A stretch of DNA of 28,334 nt from an uncultured Clostridia bacterium (GTDB lineage: Bacteria; Bacillota; Clostridia; TANB77; CAG-508): contig CAKPRA010000025.1 of NCBI GenBank assembly GCA_934180065.1, forward strand, positions 1-28,334, in the 5' to 3' direction. Positions 16,102 through 23,271 of this stretch are shown in pieces. Under the pieces are notes generated by a model. It was not told the origin of the DNA. It saw only the letters and a program-made list of their open reading frames with translations, and made no database searches. Numbering within the stretch: position 1 is the first letter of the stretch; the number at the start of each line of letters is the position of its first letter. Position numbers and translations under genes: made by a program.

Positions 16102-16314
16102 ATGTTAGAAAAATATTTAAATAAGGAAATTATTGTGGAAGAAAAATTATTTAATTCAGCTTCAACAATCAGTGAATATGGAATGGCAAGAATGACACCA
16201 GCGTGGCAAAATAGAATATATGGGATACTAACAGGATACGATGAGGATTTTATAGAATTAGATAATAATTCATTAATAGAAAGAAATCATATTTATAGAA
16301 TTATATTAAAGTAA
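16102..16314 (+). CDS. Small protein of unknown function (70 aa), possibly Sm-like fold
   Basis: A 70-residue product beginning MLEKYLNKEIIVEEKLF, with TAAGGAG about nine bases before the ATG and a good promoter. The second half, RIYGILTGYDEDFIELDNNS then NHIYRIILK, has the spacing of a small SH3/Sm-type barrel strand pair (short strand, Gly turn, acidic turn, strand). That is an inference from pattern only; no family is assigned. No membrane segment or signal. It is monocistronic. No convincing terminator follows, only a 5-bp hairpin (TGCTG with CAGCA) near 16370. Confidence 0.65.
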   Translation: MLEKYLNKEIIVEEKLFNSASTISEYGMARMTPAWQNRIYGILTGYDEDFIELDNNSLIERNHIYRIILK

Positions 16315-16390
16315 ATAGTAATTAATTTATAAGTTGATTGGAAAAAATACAAAAGTTAAGGAAAAACTGCTGAAAAATACAGCAAAAGTC

Positions 16391-16419
16391 TTGCTAAAAT
16401 TAACATAAAATGGTACAAT
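16391..16419 (+). promoter_or_regulatory. Promoter of the 121-aa gene
   Basis: TTGCTA (16391-16396), 17-bp spacer, extended -10 TGGTACAAT (TACAAT 16414-16419). Confidence 0.75.
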
Positions 16420-16423
16420 AGCG

Positions 16424-16504
16424 TAGAAGGTTTTATATCTTTGCATATATGTTTTTATTTTATAAGTGCAATGTTGCTAATAAATGCGAAAACATAGCCT
16501 TCTA
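16424..16504 (+). promoter_or_regulatory. Structured leader of the 121-aa gene
   Basis: TAGAAGG (16424-16430) pairs exactly with CCTTCTA (16498-16504), enclosing ATGTTTT (16449-16455) paired with AAAACAT (16489-16495). Together they form one long closed element that spans almost the whole leader from the transcript start to the RBS (AGAAAGG). No T-run is present. A cis-regulatory or stabilising role is inferred. Confidence 0.5.
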
Positions 16505-16527
16505 ATAATTAAGAAAGGTCGATTGAC

Positions 16528-16893
16528 ATGAAAACATTTGTAAATTGGCTCAACTATGGCGAAGAGAAGACTGTTAAACTCAACGGTAAGTATGTAAAAA
16601 GCTTGGCTCGGGCAGTAGAAGGTGGAAAGCCTTTCGCAACTGCTGAAATTCTGTTAATGACAGATGACTCTGATGAGAGCTCTGAAGTAAGAGTTCTGTA
16701 TGCAGAACATGGCACGATGACTGATTACATCTTCTTCAACATGGACCAATACGTACACAACTTCGGAGAACTGATAGATGTTATTCAGTTCAATTATATC
16801 TATGATGGACTTTACAAGACTGGATATATCATCATAGCAAAGGGAGCAGAGCAAGAGGCTTTACTCACAGAGCAGAGCAAAGTATTCAAGTAA
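16528..16893 (+). CDS. Unknown soluble protein (121 aa), less AT-rich codons
   Basis: Family not recognised. It begins MKTFVNWLNYGEEKTVKLNGKYV, is acidic in the middle (MTDDSDESSEVRVLYAEHG), has aromatic-rich strands (DYIFFNMDQYVHNF, IDVIQFNYIYDGLYKTGYIIIAKG) and ends in a charged helix. No signal or transmembrane segment. It uses C- and G-ending codons such as CTC, AAC and CTG far more than its neighbours, which suggests strong expression or a different origin. A promoter, a structured leader and a strong terminator make it a well defined single-gene unit. The start ATG follows AGAAAGG by 11 bases. Confidence 0.75.
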   Translation: MKTFVNWLNYGEEKTVKLNGKYVKSLARAVEGGKPFATAEILLMTDDSDESSEVRVLYAEHGTMTDYIFFNMDQYVHNFGELIDVIQFNYIYDGLYKTGYIIIAKGAEQEALLTEQSKVFK

Positions 16894-16901
16894 GAAGGCA
16901 A

Positions 16902-16941
16902 AGCAGAGCTGGGATTATATCCTGGCTCTGCTGATTTTTTT
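16902..16941 (+). terminator. Strong intrinsic terminator
   Basis: AGCAGAGC (16902-16909) pairs with GCTCTGCT (16925-16932), with GGAT/ATCC inside, followed by TGA and a run of seven T. Confidence 0.93.
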
Positions 16942-16953
16942 GAACTTATGTGT

Positions 16954-17120
16954 AAAATGGAAAAGTTAGGGTTACAGATAAAGAAAGAACTGTAATAGAT
17001 TGTATAGACAAAACAGAGCTAGCTGGTGGCGATGAAGAATTATTCTTATGTTTGGAATTGATAGGAAAACTAGATAGCAAGAAAATATTAAAGTATTTAA
17101 AACATTACAAATATATTTAA
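16954..17120 (+). pseudogene. abiEi fragment (remnant of a second AbiE system)
   Basis: This stretch copies an internal part of the abiEi gene found at 23619-24371. Bases 16956-17108 align without gaps to 23997-24149 with 12 differences in 153 (about 92% identity), reading NGKVRVTDKERTVIDCIDK and on to KYLKHY before an in-frame TAA at 17118. Only three of the 51 residues differ (Val/Ile, Asp/Asn, Ser/Gly); most changes are synonymous, so the copy diverged while still under selection and was broken later. It has no start, promoter or HTH part and sits immediately after a terminator. It is a dead remnant, not a gene. Confidence 0.85.
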
Positions 17121-17162
17121 ATCCTTCAATTTCACTTGCCATAATATATCCACTATATATTT

Positions 17163-17630
17163 TTAGTTCTTATTTATCTTAACACCTTGTTCATTTAAAA
17201 AATTTATAAAACCATTCAAATATGGTTCTTCTATAGTTCCTACAAAAGTAGCGCTCATTGTTTTTATCCCATATTTTCCTTCATATGTCATAATATCATC
17301 TATATATATCTCTTTTTTAGATTTACTTTGTATGACATTCATCTTTTTATTATCAACATAAAGTTCGCCGTTTACAACATTAAAAGTAACTTTTTTATTT
17401 ACTAAAGATTTTTCCCCGCGAAATTCATCAGTTTTTTTGTATATGCTATAACAAATAGGTATTATGGTAAAAAATATAATAAACATTAAAAAAATTACGA
17501 ATGGATTAATTTTTACTGCTATAAGAAAGGTTGCAAACATTAATATTACCCATATTATCAAAGGTGTAAAAATTTTTAATGCTATCTTACCTTCTAATAT
17601 TTTTCTTGTTTTAACTGTAGTTGTGTACAT
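17163..17630 (-). CDS. Membrane protein of unknown function (155 aa)
   Basis: Two transmembrane segments occupy roughly residues 17-40 (LKIFTPLIIWVILMFATFLIAV) and 43-63 (PFVIFLMFIIFFTIIPICYSIY). After them comes a soluble domain of about 90 residues with beta-strand character (KVTFNVVNGELYVDNKKMNVIQ, KEIYIDDIMTYEGKYG, ATFVGTIEEPYLNGFINFL). The layout, two helices followed by a small PH-like or YcxB-like domain that could sense membrane or cytosolic signals, is common in Firmicutes, but I cannot name the family. RBS GAAGGTG lies seven bases before the ATG. It is the only minus-strand intact gene in the accessory half and is flanked on both sides by gene remnants. Confidence 0.7.
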   Translation of the reverse strand: MYTTTVKTRKILEGKIALKIFTPLIIWVILMFATFLIAVKINPFVIFLMFIIFFTIIPICYSIYKKTDEFRGEKSLVNKKVTFNVVNGELYVDNKKMNVIQSKSKKEIYIDDIMTYEGKYGIKTMSATFVGTIEEPYLNGFINFLNEQGVKINKN

Positions 17631-17776
17631 TTATTTTCACCTTCTTTCTTTAGTATAATTAATTCTGCTATTAATTCTGTTTACCACTTTAAATTTTATA
17701 CTAACGAAAAAGTTTTGTCTAGCACACTTTTGTTTGCTGCACTCAAAACTGGAGCTTTTTTGCTATTTCTAGCAAT

Positions 17777-17930
17777 TTACTTATATTTATCGTCTTTATC
17801 ACAAAATATACCATGTATTTTATCATAGATATATTTAAAACGCATTGAAATTTATCTTCCCAATAATCTATAGTATCTTTTAAATCTTCTATTTTAGATT
17901 TTAGTGTTGAAATTGTAGATGAGAAAACAA
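17777..17930 (-). pseudogene. Decayed coding remnant resembling a Mob/Pre relaxase tail
   Basis: On the minus strand, bases about 17930 to 17850 read SKIEDLKDTIDYWEDKF and, after a one-base frame change, the next part reads YDKIHGIFCDKDDKYK before a stop at 17777. Coiled-coil sequence followed by a Trp, DKF and a DK.HG...DKDDKY tail resembles the C-terminus of plasmid mobilisation/recombination (Mob/Pre) proteins. That resemblance is from memory and is uncertain; the frame change and lack of any start make it a remnant in any case. Confidence 0.4.
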
Positions 17931-17935
17931 GGATA

Positions 17936-18039
17936 ATATCATAGCTCTAATCGTTCTTGCCAAAATAAATGAAAGAATTTCAGGGGAAAATACTAAAGTA
18001 TTGATAAAAAATATCGATAAATATTTACTCTTAAAATAA
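17936..18039 (+). pseudogene. Short coding remnant of unknown origin
   Basis: Downstream of a TGA, a frame reads LIVLAKINERISGENTKVL and then IKNIDKYLLLK before TAA. The composition looks like coding sequence but there is no start, RBS or identifiable family. It could equally be a chance frame. Confidence 0.25.
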
Positions 18040-18098
18040 ATAAAAATTTTTCTGTTTAGGTAGTTTACAATTTCAAAATGTTACGATAGAATGAACTC

Positions 18099-18926
18099 GT
18101 GAGGTACTATATAATTGGTATAGTGTCTTTTTATATTATAAATAAAAAAAATAATTCAAATAATAATGAAGTAATAAGTAATAATGTAAAGGAGTTACCT
18201 AAGCCAGAAATTACAGGAGGAGCAAGAGGTGAACTTGGTATTGATAAAAATATAAATGAAGATACAATTGATGAATATTTAGGTAGAGAAGATTCTGTAT
18301 ATAGAGATATGAGAATGTTAGAGGATCCAGGTAATTTTGAAGCAATTGGTGGAGATAGATATTTATCAGGTTATGTTGATGGATTTGAAGTAATTCCATT
18401 ACCATACATAATTCCAATTAGTGGATTGCCAAGTGAGGTTGGTGACACTTATACAGGTACTACATTGTTTTATGAAGACAATGGAACATATTATGCAAAT
18501 TATAAAGAATCAATGGATATAATAGAGCAAATTTTTCCTAAAGATAAAGTTATATTTCTAATGTGTGGTGGTGGAGGCTATGCAGGAATGACAAAAAATT
18601 TTTTAGTATCAATGGGATGGGACGAAAATAAAATCTATAATGTAGGAGGCTATTGGTATTATAAGGGAAAACATAGCATTAGTACAAAAAATGAGGTAAA
18701 TGGAGAAGTATCATATAATTTTGATAATGTTCCATACCACAAAATAGAATTTAAAGATTTAACTAAGTCAGATAAATATAAAGATCCCGATATTAATGTT
18801 ACAGAATTAAAAATTAGTACTTCAAAAATCGAAATTGAAGAAGGTACATCATTTAAATTAAATACTATTGTTGTACCAAATAATGCAACAAATAAAGAAA
18901 TTGAATGGATGAGTAGTATATATTAG
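18099..18926 (+). pseudogene. Rhodanese-like domain plus truncated Ig-like (Big_2) domain, probably damaged
   Basis: The 275-codon frame has a GTG at 18099 with no ribosome binding site and only a fragment of a hydrophobic N-terminus (YYIIGIVSFYII). A normal lipoprotein or secretion signal is lacking, so the 5' end appears lost. Residues about 50-200 fit a rhodanese-like domain: the active-site loop reads LMCGGGGYAGMTKNFL, with the Cys present but no Arg at the loop end, and VGGYWYYKGKH is typical of secreted clostridial rhodanese proteins. From about 235, INVTELKISTSKIEIEEG through VVPNNATNKEIEW matches a bacterial Ig-like Big_2 domain that stops abruptly after the Trp, where the second half of the domain should follow. 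It was probably an exported lipoprotein; now likely non-functional. Confidence 0.65.
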
Positions 18927-19148
18927 TTATACCAGAAGTATATATAGATGGAAAATTAGTAAAAACATTAAGCAATGGTGAAACATATGAGGAATATGTT
19001 TAAGAAGGCGAACACAAAATAATGGTAATTGCTCAAATTGCTACAATAAGGAAAAAGATTAATGTTCAACAAAATATGGAGTTCAATATTGATTTACATG
19101 ATTGTTGTTGCTATTCCAGGAATTATATATAGTTTATATGCTTATTAG
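18917..19148 (+). pseudogene. Remnant with PEGA-like stretch and a short membrane segment
   Basis: In another frame, directly after the preceding stop, the sequence reads VIPEVYIDGKLVKTLSNGE then YEEYV, a TAA (19001) where a Lys codon would fit, and EGEHKIMVIAQ. This YIDGKLV...EGEHKI pattern resembles PEGA-type surface domains. A further frame from ATG 19062 encodes a 28-residue hydrophobic peptide (WSSILIYMIVVAIPGIIYSL). The pieces look like a decayed membrane-anchored protein. Confidence 0.4.
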
Positions 19149-19204
19149 GATTATTATTGATAATTTATCATAAAATATTTCGAATTAAAAAGGAGTGAGT
19201 TACG

Positions 19205-19597
19205 GTGTTTTGGATAGTGGTTGTAACAATTTTGATAATTTGGATAGTATTTTACATTTATTATAGAAATTTAAAAAAATTATTTAAAAAACAAGAAAAT
19301 ATAATTAAGGGAACTATAATACAAAAAGAATATGCTAATCCTTTTATAAAAAAACACATATTAACAGTAAAAATAAATGAAAATGAAGAAGAAAATATAA
19401 TAAAAACAAATTATTATGGCTCAGCATTATCTGTACCAGCGTCTGGGAACGAAATTAAACTAGTTAAATGTAAAAACAACAAATATGAAAACAACTATAA
19501 TTTTTGTAATTTAAAGATGTATTATATAAGTACAACAATTGGGGTTCCAGTTGCAATTGTAATAGCTTTTATATTAAAATATTTCTTGCTCAAATAG
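19205..19597 (+). CDS. Membrane protein, two TM helices (DUF3592-like)
   Basis: The GTG start at 19205 follows AAAGGAG at a 10-base spacing. The 130 residues have an N-terminal helix (MFWIVVVTILIIWIVFYIYY), a basic cytoplasmic turn (RNLKKLFKKQENI), an extracytoplasmic or cytosolic beta-rich domain of about 65 residues (KGTIIQKEYANPFIKKHIL ... YYGSALSVPASGNEIKLVKC) and a C-terminal helix (TTIGVPVAIVIAFILKYFLL). This two-helix layout around a small beta domain resembles the DUF3592 group; the assignment is tentative. It sits between two decayed genes and shares no evident operon. Confidence 0.65.
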   Translation: MFWIVVVTILIIWIVFYIYYRNLKKLFKKQENIIKGTIIQKEYANPFIKKHILTVKINENEEENIIKTNYYGSALSVPASGNEIKLVKCKNNKYENNYNFCNLKMYYISTTIGVPVAIVIAFILKYFLLK

Positions 19598-19598
19598 A

Positions 19599-19751
19599 AT
19601 TGCAGATTGGACAGATATAAGTGAGTATATTAATGTTTGGGCTGTGGATTATCCATCTAGTTCTATTACTGTTAATTATAAAGATAAACAATCTCATACA
19701 GTACTTAAATCAGCTGATACTAGTATGAAACGGAGAAGAATGGGAGTTTAA
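19599..19751 (+). pseudogene. Remnant of a surface Ig-like-domain protein
   Basis: Following the previous stop without a start codon, a frame reads IADWTDISEYINVWAVDYPS and then ITVNYKDKQSHTVLKSADTS before decaying; the frame one base over continues NGSLTVIANSDNE. Such ITVxYKDK strands are typical of secreted repeat or Ig-like domains. No intact gene can be made from it. Confidence 0.35.
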
Positions 19752-20001
19752 CAGTTATAGCGAACAGTGATAACGAGAGCTTGCGTTGTTTTAGGAAGCA
19801 GAGGAAAGTAGAGATGGCTAATTCAGCAGATTCAAAAACAACAATTTTGCTGATGAAAAGAAATTTAAAGCTATATAATAAAAAAATATTATTTTATTTA
19901 GCTCTAAAATCAAATTTAAGACGTTTTTATATTTTAGATATATAATAAGAGAGTTTCATAATTTAATTAAAATTAATTTTGATAATTAAGCATAAAAGTC
20001 G

Positions 20002-20033
20002 TTGCCTAGGAATAAATTTCCTAGGCAATTTTT
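20002..20033 (+). terminator. Intrinsic terminator in a geneless stretch
   Basis: TTGCCTAGGAA (20002-20012) is exactly complementary to TTCCTAGGCAA (20018-20028), followed by five T. It follows only remnants, so it is probably the surviving terminator of a lost gene. Nothing else was seen from 19760 to 20000, nor between it and the promoter at 20196. Confidence 0.88.
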
Positions 20034-20195
20034 AGTATAGGAGAGGATAGAAAATATAACCTTAGGTACTCAAAAAACGAAATATCAAACATTGCACAAA
20101 ATAAAAGTATTCCCAAGTTAGGATTCGCGAAAAATTAGCGTTTATAAAATATAAGCTATCTAGAATTATAAATAAAAAAATAATATTAAAAACTA

Positions 20196-20225
20196 TTGTA
20201 TAAATACAGATATAAATGATATACT
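20196..20225 (+). promoter_or_regulatory. Promoter of the AlbA_2 gene
   Basis: TTGTAT (20196-20201), 18-bp spacer, TATACT (20220-20225). The expected start of transcription, near 20232, lies just upstream of the GAACGATT repeats. Confidence 0.65.
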
Positions 20226-20235
20226 ATTTTTAATC

Positions 20236-20270
20236 GAACGATTGAACGATATTTTGAACGATTGAACGAT
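20236..20270 (+). promoter_or_regulatory. Four GAACGATW direct repeats, likely operator
   Basis: The 15-mer GAACGATTGAACGAT occurs at 20236-20250 and again at 20256-20270. Inside each copy the GAACGAT core repeats every 8 bp, and the two copies are 20 bp apart, close to two helix turns, which suits a protein binding one face of the DNA. They sit between the promoter and the start codon, so a bound protein could block transcription. Confidence 0.7.
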
Positions 20271-20294
20271 AATAAAATTACAGGAGTGATATAC

Positions 20295-21572
20295 ATGGAT
20301 GAAAATGAAAGTATAGAATTTAAGGAAAAATATACAGAAAAAATCTATAAAGAAATTATATCATTTTTAAACACAAAATCAGGTACAATATATATTGGTT
20401 ATGATGACGACGGAAATCTAATAGGATTGGATAATTATAAAGAAATTGAAGAGAAAATATCAAATGGAATAAAAACAAATATTAGTCCAGATGCAAGAAT
20501 ATTTATATCTGTAAACATAGAAAAATTAGAAGATAAAACTTATATTATAATAAAAGTTTCAAAAGGAGTAGATATATATTATTTAAAAGATAAAGGCATT
20601 TTAAAAGGAACATATTTAAGAACAGGTTCATGTTCAATTCCTGCTACTGAAGAAACTATTAAACAGATGATTATAAAAAACAGTAGTTTATCATTTGAAA
20701 CTTCAATCTCTTATAATCAAAATCTGACTTTTAATTATATAAAAACGATGTTTGATGAGAATAATATTAATATTGGATCAGAAAATATAAAAGAAAATTT
20801 ACACATTACACGTGATAAAAAGTACACTAATCTTGGTTTATTGCTTTCTGATCAAAATCCATTTACCTTTAAATTAGCAGTATACCAATCTAAAGAAAAA
20901 GAAAACTTTCTAGACAGAAAAGAATTTTCGGGTTCTATTTTAGAAATATATGATAGTTTAATTGAATATTTAAAGATAAACACAGCAACTTATGGTTTAA
21001 TAAATACAAGCGTTAGAGAAGATATTGAAGAATATCCAGAATTTATTTTAAGAGAAATTGTGCTAAATTCTATAATACACAGAGATTATTCAACTTTAAC
21101 ATCAAATATAATAAATCTATATAGAAATGAAGGAATAGAGTTAATTAGTTATGGTTCTTTATATGGAAATATTACAATAGATGATATACTTGCAGGATTA
21201 TCAACAACTAGAAATCCATATTTGCAATCAATTTTAATGAGATTAAAAAGAGTAGAAGCACTAGGAAGTGGACTAAGAAGAGTTAACTCATACTATAAAA
21301 AAATTGGATTAAATTTTGAAATTAAAGCTCTTCCTTCTACATTTGTAGTTGAATTACCAAGAATCACTTTAAATGCAATCAAATCACCAGATGAAGATGT
21401 AATTCTAATTATTAACTTTATAGAAAAAAATGGTTCAATAACAAGAAAAGATGCTGAAAATCTAATTCAAAAAGAAAAAACTACTACTGCAACAATATTG
21501 AATAAACTAGTAGAAAATAAAGTTTTAGTTAAGGTTGGAAATGGTCCAAGTACAAGATATGAGAAACATTAG
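20295..21572 (+). CDS. AlbA_2 (Schlafen-type) domain protein with HATPase and winged helix
   Basis: Three parts are visible in 425 residues. The N-terminus (ESIEFKEKY, GTIYIGYDDDGNLIGL, YLRTGSCSIPAT, 1-120) is an AlbA_2/Schlafen-type nucleic-acid-binding domain. The middle carries an HATPase_c_4 ATPase: ILREIVLNSIIHRDYS supplies the N-box and ALGSGLRRVNSYY the Gly-box. The C-terminus (about 370-425, NGSITRKDAENLIQKEKTTTATILNKLVENKVL) is a winged helix. Proteins of this architecture act as transcriptional regulators or defence-associated ATPases in accessory regions. The frame opens at TTG 20262, inside the operator repeats, but GGAG nine bases before ATG 20295 makes the latter the start. Repeats just upstream suggest autoregulation. 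Confidence 0.85.
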   Translation: MDENESIEFKEKYTEKIYKEIISFLNTKSGTIYIGYDDDGNLIGLDNYKEIEEKISNGIKTNISPDARIFISVNIEKLEDKTYIIIKVSKGVDIYYLKDKGILKGTYLRTGSCSIPATEETIKQMIIKNSSLSFETSISYNQNLTFNYIKTMFDENNINIGSENIKENLHITRDKKYTNLGLLLSDQNPFTFKLAVYQSKEKENFLDRKEFSGSILEIYDSLIEYLKINTATYGLINTSVREDIEEYPEFILREIVLNSIIHRDYSTLTSNIINLYRNEGIELISYGSLYGNITIDDILAGLSTTRNPYLQSILMRLKRVEALGSGLRRVNSYYKKIGLNFEIKALPSTFVVELPRITLNAIKSPDEDVILIINFIEKNGSITRKDAENLIQKEKTTTATILNKLVENKVLVKVGNGPSTRYEKH

Positions 21573-21580
21573 AAAAAATA

Positions 21581-21629
21581 TTTAACTGCCATACGGAAGC
21601 TTTAGTCTATTGTCCGTGTGGCAGTTAAA
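21581..21629. repeat. Perfectly pairing 17-bp stem (TTTAACTGCC... with ...GGCAGTTAAA)
   Basis: Bases 21581-21597 pair with 21613-21629 with a 15-base loop and one G-U pair. On the plus strand no T-run follows, but on the minus strand the stem would be followed by ATATTTTTT. It could thus terminate leftward transcription, or mark the left end of the unit at 21581-22030. Confidence 0.65.
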
Positions 21630-21648
21630 CTTAGGGGGAAAAATTATA

Positions 21649-21834
21649 ATGGGAACTAGCGAAAAGCCAAAAATTAGCTTTACAATTGCTACAGTACATG
21701 TTCCGCAGTATGGTAAACTGCTTGCTTCAGAAAAAAGAGCTTTACCAAGATTACAAAAAGAGCTTAATGAAGCTAATCGGTTAAAGCGAGATAGTTATGT
21801 AACAATGATGCGAAATCATCGTAAATTTAAGTGA
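21649..21834 (+). CDS. Small basic protein of unknown function (61 aa)
   Basis: The frame opens upstream at 21610, inside the stem, but AGGGGG about 11 bases before ATG 21649 suggests this start. The product, MGTSEKPKISFTIATVHVPQ through to MMRNHRKFK, is rich in Lys and Arg, with a predicted amphipathic helix in the middle (EKRALPRLQKELNEANRLKR). No family is recognised. Less AT-biased codons than its neighbours (CCG, CTG, CGA) hint at a separate origin. It lies between a long stem and a run of hairpins and may belong to a mobile unit. Confidence 0.5.
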   Translation: MGTSEKPKISFTIATVHVPQYGKLLASEKRALPRLQKELNEANRLKRDSYVTMMRNHRKFK

Positions 21835-21849
21835 AGTATTTGATATGAG

Positions 21850-22025
21850 ATAAGCCTAAAAAATGGTCCGTAATCCTTGCTTAGACGAGTCAATACAGTC
21901 TAAACCCCAAACTATCCACAGTATAGTTAATGCAAAGTATATGCGTAATTTGCCAATTACTAGGATGAATTGTTCACAGAAACATTGATTGTGGCAAGTT
22001 GGAGTCTGCAAGAGCAGCCAAGGAG
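21850..22025 (+). ncRNA. Candidate structured RNA (at least four hairpins)
   Basis: In a region with higher GC than its surroundings, successive exact hairpins occur: TTAGAC/GTCTAA (21881-21886 with 21898-21903), AACTAT/ATAGTT (21910-21915 with 21923-21928), GTAATT/AATTAC around loop TGCC (21945-21960), and TTGG-CTGC/GCAG-CCAA around loop AAGA (21999-22021). AAGC/GCTT may enclose the first. No known RNA class is recognised. A competing reading is a short coding remnant near 21986-22047 (DCGKLESARAAKELSKYIIK). Confidence 0.4.
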
Positions 22026-22087
22026 TTATCAAAATATATAATTAAATAAAACTACTGACCACATAAACAAGACTTTCATTAATAAAA

Positions 22088-22918
22088 TTGAGAGTCTGGA
22101 ATTTTACCAAAGACAAGAAACAAACATTGGCAGGTTTATTTCATGACATTGCTACACCATGTTTTAGCCATTGCATCGATTTCTTGCATAAGGATTATAT
22201 AAATCAAGAGGTAACAGAAGAAGATACAAAAACAATTATAGAAGGGTCACAAGAAATAATGAGTTTATTGAAAAAGGATGATATACTCATAGATGAAGTA
22301 TGTGATTACAAAATATATCCAATAGCTGATAATAATACGCCAAGATTATCAGCAGATAGATTAGAATACACATTTTCTAGCGGAATGAGTTTTACAAAAG
22401 AATGGAACGTATATGATATAAAAGAGATGTATTCAAATTTAACTATTTTATCGAATGAAGACAATATTGTTGAATTAGGATTCAAAGATAAAGAAATAGC
22501 AGAAAAGTTTGTAAATGGCGCAAGTAAGATGTGGATGGCATTTCAAGGCAATAAAGATAAATTAGTTATGCAGTTTATAGCCGACTCAATGAAAATTGCA
22601 ATAGAAACACATATATTTGAAGAAGTTGATTTATACAAATACTCTGAAATGGAAATAATTGACAAGATTTTGAATTGTAATGAGAATAAACTTAGTAGTA
22701 ATTTTAAAAAATTTATGGAAAGTACAGATATTTGTGAAGGAATAAATCCTCCTAAAGATAATTATTATATAGGGTTTGATGTTAAGAAAAGATATATTAA
22801 TCCTTTAGTAAAAGATGTTAGATTAGCAGATATATCATCAATATCAAAAGAGCTTATAGAGCAAGTTGAGAATTATAAATTTGAAAATTATGCTTGGTTT
22901 CAGTTTGATGTATTATAG
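22088..22918 (+). pseudogene. HD-domain hydrolase, N-terminally truncated
   Basis: The frame begins near TTG 22088, with no RBS, directly at VWNFTKDKKQTLAGLFHDIA. In full-length HD-domain phosphohydrolases of this type the preceding segment carries the first metal-binding His (in an R.DHS.GV context), and this is missing here. The HD pair itself is present (FHDIATPCFSH), as are ADRLEYT and later helical segments to the natural C-terminus (FENYAWFQFDVL). A phosphohydrolase lacking its first metal ligand should be inactive. Upstream sequence lacks an alternative start and is occupied by hairpins, which suggests that an insertion or deletion removed the first 50 or so codons. Confidence 0.6.
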
Positions 22919-22992
22919 GTATAATGTGTATAAAAAAGAAATATATAACTCTGCACAAAATCAAAGTTATTGCACCTAAGAAATCCCAAAAA

Positions 22993-23031
22993 AATCAATA
23001 CTTATAAAAAATGAAGTATTGATTATATTTT
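22993..23031 (+). terminator. Hairpin after the HD remnant
   Basis: AATCAATACTT (22993-23003) pairs exactly with AAGTATTGATT (23014-23024), followed by ATATTTTA. Likely a terminator, though the T-run is interrupted. Confidence 0.6.
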
Positions 23032-23048
23032 ATGGATTTTAAAAATAT

Positions 23049-23078
23049 TTGTATTCTATCTTAAAAAAATCATATAAT
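23049..23078 (+). promoter_or_regulatory. Candidate promoter of the RNA antitoxin
   Basis: TTGTAT (23049-23054), 18-bp spacer, TATAAT (23073-23078). A TTGACG at 23116 has no well placed -10. Confidence 0.5.
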
Positions 23079-23140
23079 ATTATATGTAGTAATTTGGCAA
23101 AATCAATTAAAAATCTTGACGATATTATATAAATAATACT

Positions 23141-23236
23141 GCCTACTAGGAGGCGAAGAGTAAAATACCCTAGATAATCGATAAAACAGCCACCCAGTTG
23201 GCAAAGAGAAAATACACTGGTGAATAAATTAAGGGA
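23141..23236 (+). ncRNA. Type III antitoxin RNA: two 48-nt pseudoknot repeats (CptI-like)
   Basis: Two units start 48 nt apart (23141 and 23189) and share the plan GCC-loop-GGC-RAAGAG-AAAATAC. In unit 1, GCCT (23141-23144) pairs with AGGC (23151-23154), and the loop bases CTAGG (23146-23150) pair with CCTAG (23169-23173). In unit 2, GCCA (23189-23192) pairs with TGGC (23199-23202), and the loop CCAGT (23194-23198) pairs with ACTGG (23216-23220). Both therefore form H-type pseudoknots, and the pairing bases co-vary between units. Tandem pseudoknots plus A-rich linkers, ahead of a terminator and a CptN-like gene, are the hallmark of type III toxin-antitoxin RNAs, in which each unit binds and inhibits one toxin. 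Confidence 0.78.
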
Positions 23237-23256
23237 GTTTCAAGCTCCCTTTTTAT
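23231..23256 (+). terminator. Terminator between antitoxin RNA and toxin
   Basis: AAGGGAG (23231-23237) pairs with CTCCCTT (23245-23251), loop TTTCAAG, then five T. In type III systems a partly read-through terminator at this place sets the excess of RNA antitoxin over toxin mRNA. Confidence 0.9.
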
Positions 23257-23271
23257 TATATAAGGAGTAAA

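Noticed and set aside
17464..17658. 64-codon frame antisense to the membrane protein
   Set aside because: No RBS, and the opposite strand has a consistent two-helix protein with an RBS.
18211..18417. Minus-strand Leu/Tyr/His-rich frame
   Set aside because: Composition is that of an antisense shadow of the rhodanese-like sequence.
20094..22970. Shared TGCACAAAAT-like strings near 20094 and 22952
   Set aside because: Only about 20 bases of partial match in very AT-rich DNA; too weak to call a repeat.
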